Below the pieces are notes generated by a model. That model worked only from the letters and a program-made list of their open reading frames with translations. It had not been told where the DNA came from and did not search any database. A program made the translations under genes and the position numbers. Of a stretch of 23,490 nucleotides of DNA, positions 18,177 to 23,396 are shown one piece after another. Position 1 is the stretch's first letter. Each line of letters begins with the position of its first letter. This DNA comes from a virus: positions 1 through 23,490 of IMG/VR virus record IMGVR_UViG_3300021368_000907; one strand, written 5' to 3'.

Positions 18177-18671
18177 TCAATCAATTACGGTGATCTCGCT
18201 AACAAATTGTCCTGTTGCACTTGTACCAGCTCCACCTGCCGTTACGGTTAGAGCACCGCCAGTGGTTACTGTACCTGCTAGAGTATCTTTTGTACCTGCA
18301 GTGTAAGAAGTAAGTGAGGAGAAGTTTGGATTAGCACCTACTGTTGCAGCACTAGTTGGAACAGCATCACCTTGAGTAAAAGATTGACTAAAGGAGAAAG
18401 CGTTACCATCTGTAGCTTGTGTTGCAGAGATATTGCCAGGAGCAAGTAGACCAGAGGTGATAGTTCCTGCAGAAATAGTTCCAGCAGTTGTACCATCTGT
18501 AGTATTCACTCCACTACCTGAGATTGCGTAGGAAGAACCTACTCTCGTAGCGGTAGATCTAGCAGCATCAACAGTCAGTTGGACGCTAGAAGCGTGTTTA
18601 GTAACAAGTCCGCCAGCATTAGCTGCACTTGCGGTCATCAGTAGCATAACGAGTGGTAATAATTTTTTCAT
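18177..18671 (-). CDS. Exported Ser/Thr/Gly-rich protein, first gene of the minus-strand module (164 aa)
   Basis: The protein starts MKKLLPLVMLLMTASAANAG, a classic signal peptide with cleavage after AxA at about residue 19. The mature part is a low-complexity, beta-prone chain rich in Thr, Ser, Ala and Gly (ISAGTITSGLLAPGN; TVTTGGALTVTAGGAG), with no cysteines or known catalytic motif. GAGTG lies about five bases before the ATG. A late promoter element on the same strand, at 18697-18704, stands about 25 bases upstream, so late expression is likely. It is followed by the second exported gene with only a few bases between coding frames. I recognise no named family. Surface-exposed or virion-associated roles are possible. 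Confidence 0.75.
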   Translation of the reverse strand: MKKLLPLVMLLMTASAANAGGLVTKHASSVQLTVDAARSTATRVGSSYAISGSGVNTTDGTTAGTISAGTITSGLLAPGNISATQATDGNAFSFSQSFTQGDAVPTSAATVGANPNFSSLTSYTAGTKDTLAGTVTTGGALTVTAGGAGTSATGQFVSEITVID

Positions 18672-18696
18672 ATCACTCAGATTTGGGATCCATATT

Positions 18697-18704
18697 TATT
18701 TATG
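18697..18704 (-). promoter_or_regulatory. Late promoter element (CATAAATA) for the minus-strand module
   Basis: The minus strand reads CATAAATA here, 25 bases before the ATG at 18671, matching the late elements used on the other strand. It is 13 bases from the divergent hli promoter. Confidence 0.65.
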
Positions 18705-18717
18705 CCGACTTAACCCC

Positions 18718-18746
18718 TTGACAAGACTTTACATTTACTATATACT
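18718..18746 (+). promoter_or_regulatory. Sigma70-type promoter for the hli operon (TTGACA-17-TATACT)
   Basis: TTGACA at 18718-18723 and TATACT at 18741-18746 are separated by exactly 17 bases. The -35 is perfect and the -10 differs by one base. A start near 18753 would leave a leader of about 20 bases before hli. Host RNA polymerase could use it directly, predicting early or middle expression. Confidence 0.8.
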
Positions 18747-18772
18747 TTTGTAGTAATTCGTTACATTAACTC

Positions 18773-18976
18773 ATGACTGTCACCACAAATGAATTTGGAC
18801 AACAGAATATGTTTGCCAAAGAACCTCAAATGGTTGTGGAGGACTACAACCGTAAAGGTCTCTTCTCCCCAATGCAATACAAGGAGATGTACAATGGTCG
18901 CTGGGCAATGATGGGTCTCATTCTGGGCTTCGTCACCTATGCTATCAATGGTAAGTTCTTCTTCGGTATTTTCTGA
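18773..18976 (+). CDS. hli: High-light-inducible protein (HLIP), 67 aa
   Basis: HLIPs are single-span relatives of light-harvesting proteins. They bind chlorophyll and carotenoid near photosystem II in the thylakoid and help dissipate excess light energy. Here the signature ExxNGRxAMxG is seen at residues 38-48 (EMYNGRWAMMG), within a hydrophobic span of about 41-58. The N-terminus is longer than in the second hli gene of this window and contains a VVEDYNRKGLF stretch. The C-terminus (INGKFFFGIF) lacks the usual TGQ ending. A strong host-type promoter lies just upstream. The stop overlaps the next start (TGATG), so translation is probably coupled. The assignment is secure; the benefit to the phage, protecting photosynthesis during infection, is established for the family in cyanophages. 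Confidence 0.9.
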   Translation: MTVTTNEFGQQNMFAKEPQMVVEDYNRKGLFSPMQYKEMYNGRWAMMGLILGFVTYAINGKFFFGIF

Positions 18977-19155
18977 TGCTTGAACTGCTGACTTATTATG
19001 TTATCGTGGCGCTCGTATTCGTGGGAGCACCAGCAGTCTTTTTCTTTATTGTGTTCATGCCAGCACTTCAAAACACGAAAGGTCGTATGGTAGGATACAA
19101 AGACCATAAAACTTATGGTGATTCAACTATATACGAAGTAAACCGAACTACCTGA
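18976..19155 (+). CDS. Small single-span membrane protein (59 aa)
   Basis: The ATG shares its A with the TGA of hli. Residues about 6-30 (YYVIVALVFVGAPAVFFFIV) form one clear membrane segment. They are followed by a hydrophilic tail with KGRMVGYKDHKTYGDSTIYE. The size and shape recall the tiny subunits of photosystem II, but I cannot match it to a named one and do not assign it. Its position between two hli genes suggests a role in thylakoid membranes, an inference from context only. The next gene begins two bases after its stop. Confidence 0.7.
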   Translation: MLELLTYYVIVALVFVGAPAVFFFIVFMPALQNTKGRMVGYKDHKTYGDSTIYEVNRTT

Positions 19156-19156
19156 C

Positions 19157-19306
19157 ATGCCTAATCCGAATGCTCTATATGAGGATATCCAGAAACTCGA
19201 CGATTTGTATGAAGAGCTACTGTGGCATCCTGACGATGAGTTACAATTTACCCATGATGGTGAACGCATCATCATTATTAACACAACACTGGAGAACAAA
19301 CAATGA
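19157..19306 (+). CDS. Small acidic soluble protein (49 aa)
   Basis: The protein starts MPNPNALYEDIQKLDDLYEE and is acidic throughout. It has an amphipathic helix-like N-terminal half and a C-terminal strand-like piece (LQFTHDGERIIIIN). There is no membrane span or known motif. It begins two bases after the preceding stop, and its stop overlaps the next start as ATGA, so it is part of the hli operon. Function unknown. The strongly protein-like composition and tight packing support it as a real gene despite its size. Confidence 0.7.
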   Translation: MPNPNALYEDIQKLDDLYEELLWHPDDELQFTHDGERIIIINTTLENKQ

Positions 19307-19422
19307 AATTTGGTTTTACACCTGAAGCAGAAATCCTTAACGCACGTGCAGCAATGATCGGTTTTATTGCAGCAGTTGGTTCTTACATTACCACTGGACA
19401 AATCATCCCAGGAGTATGGTAA
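19303..19422 (+). CDS. hli: Short high-light-inducible protein (HLIP), 39 aa
   Basis: This is a minimal HLIP, starting MKFGFTPEAEILNARAAMIG and ending TTGQIIPGVW. The chlorophyll-binding signature is at residues 10-20 (ExxNARAAMIG), with Ala in place of the usual Gly of NGR. One membrane helix spans about 14-31, and the TTGQ ending typical of cyanophage HLIPs is present. It is far shorter than the 67-residue copy upstream because it has almost no N-terminal extension. The start overlaps the previous stop (ATGA) and its stop overlaps the next start (TAATG). Role as for the other hli: pigment binding and photoprotection at photosystem II. Confidence 0.9.
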   Translation: MKFGFTPEAEILNARAAMIGFIAAVGSYITTGQIIPGVW

Positions 19423-19550
19423 TGTTAGTCCTAGCAGCAACGATGATCGGATCATTTATATTATGGTCAGTTATCTTTGCTGACGAAGTTGATGACGATG
19501 ATGATCATCAGGGTGGTACAATGATACCTATTGCTGTACCATCAGCATAA
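19422..19550 (+). CDS. Small membrane protein with poly-Asp stretch (42 aa)
   Basis: The ATG shares one base with the preceding stop. Residues about 1-19 (MLVLAATMIGSFILWSVIF) form a membrane span, followed directly by ADEVDDDDDHQGG and a hydrophobic end (TMIPIAVPSA). The acid cluster next to the membrane could bind cations or keep the tail on one side of the membrane, which is speculation. It is the last gene of the hli operon. Its stop codon lies inside a late promoter element, and a strong terminator follows 25 bases later. No family is recognised. Confidence 0.7.
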   Translation: MLVLAATMIGSFILWSVIFADEVDDDDDHQGGTMIPIAVPSA

Positions 19551-19553
19551 ATA
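19546..19553 (+). promoter_or_regulatory. Late promoter element (CATAAATA) just before a terminator
   Basis: CATAAATA contains the TAA of the 42-residue gene. Initiation would fall near 19560, about 15 bases before the hairpin at 19575. A transcript from here would therefore meet the terminator almost at once. Confidence 0.5.
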
Positions 19554-19574
19554 ACAAATGAATATCGTCGCCGC

Positions 19575-19616
19575 AAGGATCCTCTGCCACAAAACAGAAG
19601 GATCCTTTTTTCTTTT
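19575..19616 (+). terminator. Strong intrinsic terminator after the hli operon
   Basis: AAGGATCCTCTG at 19575-19586 pairs with CAGA-A-GGATCCTT at 19595-19607, giving a 12-base-pair stem with a single bulged A and a loop of eight. TTTTTTCTTTTT follows. It separates the hli operon from the psbA region. Confidence 0.9.
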
Positions 19617-19624
19617 TAGAGGTT

Positions 19625-19798
19625 ATGGTACAAGAAAAACTTTTTCACATCTATAACAAGGCAACCAATGAACCCGTCAAGGTTTGCCTGACAATTGAAG
19701 AACTGGAACAAATGATCGCAAAAAGAGAAGTAGATTGGTCTCACTGGGAGGTGGAACCATGCTATACTGATTACTGTGTTGAGGACGCATCGTTCTGA
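19625..19798 (+). CDS. Small conserved-looking protein upstream of psbA (57 aa)
   Basis: The frame runs from ATG at 19625 to TGA at 19796-19798. The product starts MVQEKLFHIYNKATNEPVKV and includes a helical LTIEELEQMIAKREVDW segment and three cysteines (C21, C46, C51). The length and residue mix look like a small folded protein, not a chance frame. AGAGG ends only two bases before the ATG, unusually close for a ribosome site. It begins eight bases after the T-run of the terminator, so its message must come from readthrough or from a start inside the terminator region. Function unknown. Its fixed place before psbA may mean it is expressed with the photosystem genes. Confidence 0.65.
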   Translation: MVQEKLFHIYNKATNEPVKVCLTIEELEQMIAKREVDWSHWEVEPCYTDYCVEDASF

Positions 19799-19828
19799 AT
19801 TTGAGCACAAATACTCATTCTTCAGGGC

Positions 19829-19862
19829 TTGACTGGTTTTCCACACTGTGTTACCATAAATA
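19829..19862 (+). promoter_or_regulatory. Overlapping sigma70-like and late promoter for psbA
   Basis: TTGACT at 19829-19834 is followed after 17 bases by TACCAT at 19852-19857, a moderate host-type promoter. CATAAATA at 19855-19862 overlaps it and matches the late element. psbA could thus be read both early or middle and late from nearly the same start. Confidence 0.5.
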
Positions 19863-19904
19863 GGTAAACAAATGTAACGTACCGTTTCGGTTTCGTAACA
19901 AATC

Positions 19905-19970
19905 CCTGCCGTTTGACCGAGACTAGGCAGGTAAAATCCGTCTCTCATACCTCTACTTAGGGTGTAGAGG
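19905..19970 (+). promoter_or_regulatory. Structured psbA 5' leader with two hairpins
   Basis: CCTGCCGTTT at 19905-19914 can pair with AGAC-TA-GGCAGG at 19920-19931 (ten pairs including one G-T, with a two-base bulge). CCTCTAC at 19950-19956 pairs perfectly with GTAGAGG at 19964-19970 around a seven-base loop. Neither is followed by a T-run, so they are not terminators. The 222-base gap 19799-20020 otherwise holds only the promoter region. No ribosome site is seen before the psbA ATG, so these structures may control psbA translation or message stability. Confidence 0.5.
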
Positions 19971-20020
19971 AATAGTAACTCCACCATTTCCCTGATGGTC
20001 TTACTTTTTTGTTCAAAACA

Positions 20021-21103
20021 ATGGCTCAATCTACTCTTCAAGGTCAATATACTGGATCCTCGTGGGATAATTTCTGCGAATGGGTCACCTCCACCAACAA
20101 CCGTCTGTATGTCGGTTGGTTCGGCGTCCTGATGATCCCCTGCCTCTTGGCAGCAACCATCTGTTTCGTCGTAGCATTCATCGCTGCTCCCCCTGTGGAC
20201 ATCGATGGTATTCGTGAACCAGTTGCTGGTTCGCTCATGTATGGTAACAACATCATCTCTGGTGCTGTTGTTCCTAGTTCCAATGCAATTGGACTTCACT
20301 TCTACCCAATTTGGGAAGCAGCTACTCTTGATGAGTGGTTGTATAACGGTGGTCCTTTCCAACTCGTAGTCTTCCACTTCCTCATCGGCATCTATGCTTA
20401 CATGGGACGTGAATGGGAACTCTCTTATCGTCTTGGTATGCGTCCTTGGATCTGCGTTGCATACTCTGCACCTGTTGCAGCAGCATCCGCAGTCTTCCTG
20501 GTCTATCCTTTCGGTCAAGGTTCTTTCTCTGACGCAATGCCTCTTGGCATCTCTGGTACTTTCAACTACATGCTTGTCTTCCAAGCAGAGCACAACATCC
20601 TGATGCACCCCTTCCACATGATGGGCGTCGCAGGTGTCTTCGGTGGTTCCTTGTTCAGTGCAATGCACGGTTCACTGGTTACCTCTTCTCTGGTTCGTGA
20701 AACAACTGAAACTGAATCCCAGAACTATGGTTACAAGTTCGGTCAAGAGGAAGAGACGTATAACATCGTCGCTGCTCATGGTTACTTCGGTCGCCTGATC
20801 TTCCAATACGCATCCTTCAACAACTCCCGTTCGCTGCACTTCTTCTTGGCAGCATGGCCTGTTGTTGGTATCTGGTTCACTGCACTGGGCGTAAGCACCA
20901 TGGCATTCAACCTCAACGGTTTCAACTTCAACCAGTCCATCGTTGAATCACAAGGTAAAGTGATCAACACTTGGGCAGATGTTCTGAACCGTGCTGGTCT
21001 TGGTATGGAAGTAATGCACGAGCGTAATGCTCACAACTTCCCCCTCGACCTCGCTGCAGCAGAGAGCACTCCTGTCGCTCTCACCGCTCCCGCAGTCGGT
21101 TGA
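20021..21103 (+). CDS. psbA: Photosystem II reaction centre protein D1
   Basis: D1 binds the manganese cluster, the chlorophylls of charge separation, and QB in thylakoid membranes. The gene is complete at 360 residues, starting ATG ([10 protein letters not shown]). An in-frame TTG four codons earlier is not needed. There is no intron. Numbering here is one above the usual. Tyr-Z is Y162; Mn ligands are D171, E190, H333, E334, H338, D343 and the A345 terminus; chlorophyll and iron ligands are H199, H216, H273. A cleavable tail of 15 residues follows A345. The residue equivalent to 130 is Glu (GREWEL), the high-light D1 form. Unusual are Ala for Cys at 125 (YAYMGR) and Ala for Gly at 171 (SFSDAMPLG). 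The gene looks more GC-rich than the structural genes, which fits a host-derived origin. A terminator follows. Confidence 0.98.
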   Translation: MAQSTLQGQYTGSSWDNFCEWVTSTNNRLYVGWFGVLMIPCLLAATICFVVAFIAAPPVDIDGIREPVAGSLMYGNNIISGAVVPSSNAIGLHFYPIWEAATLDEWLYNGGPFQLVVFHFLIGIYAYMGREWELSYRLGMRPWICVAYSAPVAAASAVFLVYPFGQGSFSDAMPLGISGTFNYMLVFQAEHNILMHPFHMMGVAGVFGGSLFSAMHGSLVTSSLVRETTETESQNYGYKFGQEEETYNIVAAHGYFGRLIFQYASFNNSRSLHFFLAAWPVVGIWFTALGVSTMAFNLNGFNFNQSIVESQGKVINTWADVLNRAGLGMEVMHERNAHNFPLDLAAAESTPVALTAPAVG

Positions 21104-21123
21104 TACAACTTACATAATGAATA

Positions 21124-21149
21124 AGGGACCTTCGGGTCCCTATTTTTTT
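21124..21149 (+). terminator. Intrinsic terminator after psbA
   Basis: AGGGACC at 21124-21130 pairs with GGTCCCT at 21135-21141 around TTCG. This is the very stable C(UUCG)G tetraloop arrangement. A run of seven T follows at 21143-21149. Confidence 0.95.
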
Positions 21150-21167
21150 CTCTGCATATGTAAAGTT

Positions 21168-21308
21168 ATGATAACTTCAGAGACACCTTACAAACTTGCC
21201 GAGATCATTCGTGATACTTGGCCACAACTGTACTACTTAAAGGATAGAAAAGATGGTCGCTTCAACTCTAAGTCCCCCCAAGAGGGGGTGGTTCGATGTT
21301 CTCGATGA
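21168..21308 (+). CDS. Possible small protein overlapping the psbD start (46 aa)
   Basis: The frame from ATG 21168 gives [20 protein letters not shown] followed by [13 protein letters not shown], a plausible amphipathic sequence. It then runs 56 bases into psbD in another frame before its TGA. Its ribosome site is poor. It fills the otherwise empty 150-base gap between psbA and psbD, and its first ~29 codons are not under psbD. That supports a real small gene coupled to psbD, but it could also be a chance frame. I do not recognise a family. Confidence 0.5.
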   Translation: MITSETPYKLAEIIRDTWPQLYYLKDRKDGRFNSKSPQEGVVRCSR

Positions 21309-22308
21309 CTGGCTTAAACGAGACCGCTTTGTATTTGTGGGTTGGTCTGGATTACTACTTCTTCCCACTGCTTATTTGGCAATTGGTGGGTGGCTTACTG
21401 GCACGACGTTTGCTACGTCATGGTATACCCACGGGTTGGCGTCTTCTTATCTTGAGGGTGCTAATTTCCTCACGGCAGCTGTGTCAACTCCTGCTGATGC
21501 TATGGGTCATTCTCTTCTTCTACTTTGGGGTCCTGAGTCTCAGGGGGATTTCCAACGCTGGATCCAACTTGGGGGACTATGGAATTTTGTGGCGCTCCAC
21601 GGTGCCTTCGCCCTGATCGGGTTCATGCTCAGACAATTTGAGATAAGTAGACTAGTAGGTATTCGTCCGTACAATGCGATTGCTTTTTCAGGTCCTATTG
21701 CCGTATTCGTTAGTGTATTTCTCATCTACCCTCTCGGACAATCGAGTTGGTTCTTTGCGCCGTCCTTTGGCGTGTCGGCAATCTTCAGATTCTTACTTTT
21801 TCTACAAGGATTTCACAACTGGACACTCAACCCCTTCCACATGATGGGTGTTGCTGGTATTCTTGGCGGGGCATTGCTTTCTGCCATCCATGGTGTTACA
21901 GTAGAGAATACTTTGTATCAAGATGGTGATGGAGCAAATACATTCAAAGCGTTTGAACCTACACAGGAAGAAGAAACCTACTCAATGGTTACAGCGAACC
22001 GTTATTGGTCGCAGATTTTCGGGATCGCGTTTAGCAACAAAAGGTGGTTGCATTTCTTTATGTTGTTTGTGCCTGTTATGGGTCTCTGGACTTCATCCAT
22101 TGGCATTATTGGTCTTGCCCTCAATCTCCGTGCTTACGATTTTGTTTCTCAAGAACTGAGAGCAGCAGAAGACCCAGAGTTCGAGACGTTCTACACTAAG
22201 AACATTCTTTTGAATGAAGGACTTCGTGCTTGGTTGGCACCAGTCGATCAACCACATGAGAACTTCGTATTCCCAGAAGAGGTGTTGCCAAGAGGTAACG
22301 CTCTATGA
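21253..22308 (+). CDS. psbD: Photosystem II reaction centre protein D2
   Basis: D2 partners D1 in the photosystem II core, carrying QA and Tyr-D. The gene is complete at 351 residues, close to the usual 352. The ATG has AAAGGA about eight bases upstream. The N-terminus [20 protein letters not shown] has a phage-specific first ten residues, then the conserved [16 protein letters not shown]. Numbering is one below the usual. Tyr-D is Y159 (FLIYPLG), and chlorophyll and iron ligands are H196 (NPFHMMG), H213 (AIHG) and H267 (WLHFF). The C-terminus [10 protein letters not shown] is standard. No key residue is missing. Carrying both psbA and psbD is common in broad-range T4-like cyanophages. Its last bases belong to a repeat block shared with the region after the HNH gene. 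Confidence 0.98.
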   Translation: MVASTLSPPKRGWFDVLDDWLKRDRFVFVGWSGLLLLPTAYLAIGGWLTGTTFATSWYTHGLASSYLEGANFLTAAVSTPADAMGHSLLLLWGPESQGDFQRWIQLGGLWNFVALHGAFALIGFMLRQFEISRLVGIRPYNAIAFSGPIAVFVSVFLIYPLGQSSWFFAPSFGVSAIFRFLLFLQGFHNWTLNPFHMMGVAGILGGALLSAIHGVTVENTLYQDGDGANTFKAFEPTQEEETYSMVTANRYWSQIFGIAFSNKRWLHFFMLFVPVMGLWTSSIGIIGLALNLRAYDFVSQELRAAEDPEFETFYTKNILLNEGLRAWLAPVDQPHENFVFPEEVLPRGNAL

Positions 22309-22314
22309 TATACT
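22285..22314 (+). promoter_or_regulatory. Promoter-like element in the psbD 3' end (TTGCCA-18-TATACT, extended -10)
   Basis: TTGCCA at 22285-22290 and TATACT at 22309-22314 lie 18 bases apart. TGA, the psbD stop, stands directly before TATACT and makes an extended -10 (TGN). Initiation near 22321 would fall inside the terminator hairpin, so the resulting message would escape termination and start about 20 bases before the HNH ATG. The -10 is identical to that of the hli promoter. Confidence 0.5.
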
Positions 22315-22339
22315 GAGGGTCTAACGACCCTCTTTTTTT
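22315..22339 (+). terminator. Intrinsic terminator after psbD
   Basis: GAGGGTC at 22315-22321 pairs with GACCCTC at 22326-22332 around TAAC, followed by seven T. The T-run ends one base before the HNH start codon. Confidence 0.9.
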
Positions 22340-23335
22340 ATGGACACTAAAACTTGTAAGAAGTGTGGTATTGAAAAACCAGTCTCTGATTTTGGTAAGA
22401 GTGGTAAACAACTTCTAGCGAGTGGAGAATGGAAACAGTATTATCACACTACATGTAAGCAGTGTGTAAATACACCACGAGTTCGTAAGGACAATGTAGA
22501 CCCAAAAGTTTGTAATAAGTGTGGTGTTTCAAAACCTTTATCTGAGTATGCTTTTGAAGCACATCGTGATAGGTATCGTGGTGAGTGTAAGCAATGCAAA
22601 TATGAGCAACGAATAAAAAGTCGTGCAGAAAATCCAGAGATTGTTGTGAGGGAGAGGGAACGTAATCGTTGGCGCTATAATAATGTAGAGGGTGTTGCTG
22701 AGCGAGCTCGTGAAGTTTGTAACAAGTCTCGCGCAAAACATAAGGATCGTAGGAATGCAGAACAACGTGAGCGTTATGCAAATGATCCAGAGTATGCAGA
22801 AAAGCAACGTCAAAAGCAAAGAGATCTCTGGGCAAATAATCCAGAGCATCGTGAGAAGTCAAAGAAACAGAATAAAATTTATAGAGAAGAAAATAAAGAA
22901 GAACTTCGTATCAAACAACAAAAATACATTGAGGAAAATAAGGACAAGATTAGAGAGAGGCAAAGAAAGTATTACTATGACAATCCTGAGCATATGAAAA
23001 AACTCAGGAAAGCACAGTATGAAAAACATCAAGAGAACCGTGTCAAAGATCAAAGAAAAATTAGAGACGAACGTAGACAATATCTAAGAGAATATCTTGG
23101 TGGTAAGTGTGTTAGGTGTGGTGCAACTGAAAGACTTGAGTTTGATCACATCATTAAGGAAACTAAATCATTTACAATTGCATCTTCACTCACCTGCTTT
23201 AGTATTGAAGAGTTGATTGAGGAGGCAAACAAATGTCAGTTGTTATGTAGACCTTGCCACATCATCAAGTCAGATGAAGAAGGTGACTGGGCTAAGTTGA
23301 CACCAGAAGAGAAAGCAAAACGAAAAAGACGGTGA
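22340..23335 (+). CDS. Zinc-finger/HNH endonuclease, homing-type
   Basis: This 331-residue protein has two N-terminal paired zinc-finger units (C6-x2-C9 with C39-x2-C42; C58-x2-C61 with C83-x2-C86). A long, highly charged helical middle follows at about 95-250, with repeats like YANDPEY, WANNPEH, YYDNPEH. The C-terminal HNH nuclease has C257-x2-C260, D269-H270 (LEFDHII), N297 and C303-x2-C306-H307. The fingers would select the DNA site and the HNH domain would cut it, as in free-standing phage homing endonucleases. The tail is basic (KAKRKRR). The ATG directly touches the psbD terminator T-run and has no normal ribosome site. Direct repeats of the psbD end flank the gene, marking it as an insertion between psbD and its original downstream gene. 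The family call is firm; homing into psbD is inferred. Confidence 0.85.
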   Translation: MDTKTCKKCGIEKPVSDFGKSGKQLLASGEWKQYYHTTCKQCVNTPRVRKDNVDPKVCNKCGVSKPLSEYAFEAHRDRYRGECKQCKYEQRIKSRAENPEIVVRERERNRWRYNNVEGVAERAREVCNKSRAKHKDRRNAEQRERYANDPEYAEKQRQKQRDLWANNPEHREKSKKQNKIYREENKEELRIKQQKYIEENKDKIRERQRKYYYDNPEHMKKLRKAQYEKHQENRVKDQRKIRDERRQYLREYLGGKCVRCGATERLEFDHIIKETKSFTIASSLTCFSIEELIEEANKCQLLCRPCHIIKSDEEGDWAKLTPEEKAKRKRR

Positions 23336-23366
23336 GAAAGTATTGCCAAGAGGTAACGCTCTGTGA
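23334..23366 (+). pseudogene. psbD: Remnant of a psbD 3' end after the HNH gene
   Basis: In one frame this reads [10 protein letters not shown] and stop, against [10 protein letters not shown] at the true psbD end (22276-22308). Codons differ at synonymous places (GTA for GTG, CTG for CTA), so it looks like the end of a different psbD allele and not a fresh copy. Its first two bases overlap the HNH stop. Confidence 0.75.
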
Positions 23367-23372
23367 TATACT
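23343..23372 (+). promoter_or_regulatory. Second copy of the promoter-like element
   Basis: TTGCCA at 23343-23348, 18 bases, then TATACT at 23367-23372 with TGA directly before it. Both hexamers, the spacing and the extended -10 are unchanged between the repeat copies. Confidence 0.45.
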
Positions 23373-23396
23373 GAGGGTTATATGACCCTCTTTTTT
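23373..23396 (+). terminator. Intrinsic terminator, second copy
   Basis: GAGGGT at 23373-23378 pairs with ACCCTC at 23385-23390, extended by a T-G pair, around an ATAT loop. Six T follow. It differs from the left copy mainly in the loop, so pairing is kept. Confidence 0.85.

Larger units (their letters stand above)
22285..22342 (+). repeat. Left copy of the direct repeat flanking the HNH gene
   Basis: The block from the TTGCCA within the psbD end, through the psbD stop and terminator, to the ATG of the HNH gene is repeated at 23343-23399. About 52 of 57 aligned positions match, with one T of length difference. Most mismatches lie in the hairpin loop. Confidence 0.9.

Noticed and set aside
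19558-19656. Short frame starting MNIVAARILC
   Set aside because: It runs through the terminator hairpin and T-run, has a chance-like composition, and overlaps the better-supported 57-residue gene.
20009-20020. TTG start giving D1 four extra residues
   Set aside because: The ATG at 20021 gives the normal 360-residue D1, and the TTG has no ribosome site.
19616-20668. A 350-codon open frame antisense to psbA
   Set aside because: It is the shadow of psbA codon bias plus its leader. The product is rich in Cys, His and acidic residues with no domain-like pattern, and psbA itself is certain.
20021-21103. Group I intron in psbA, as reported for S-PM2
   Set aside because: The D1 frame is continuous over its full length.
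21167-21172. TATGAT as a -10 element for psbD
   Set aside because: The matching -35 position is only a T-run, so support is too weak to list as a promoter.
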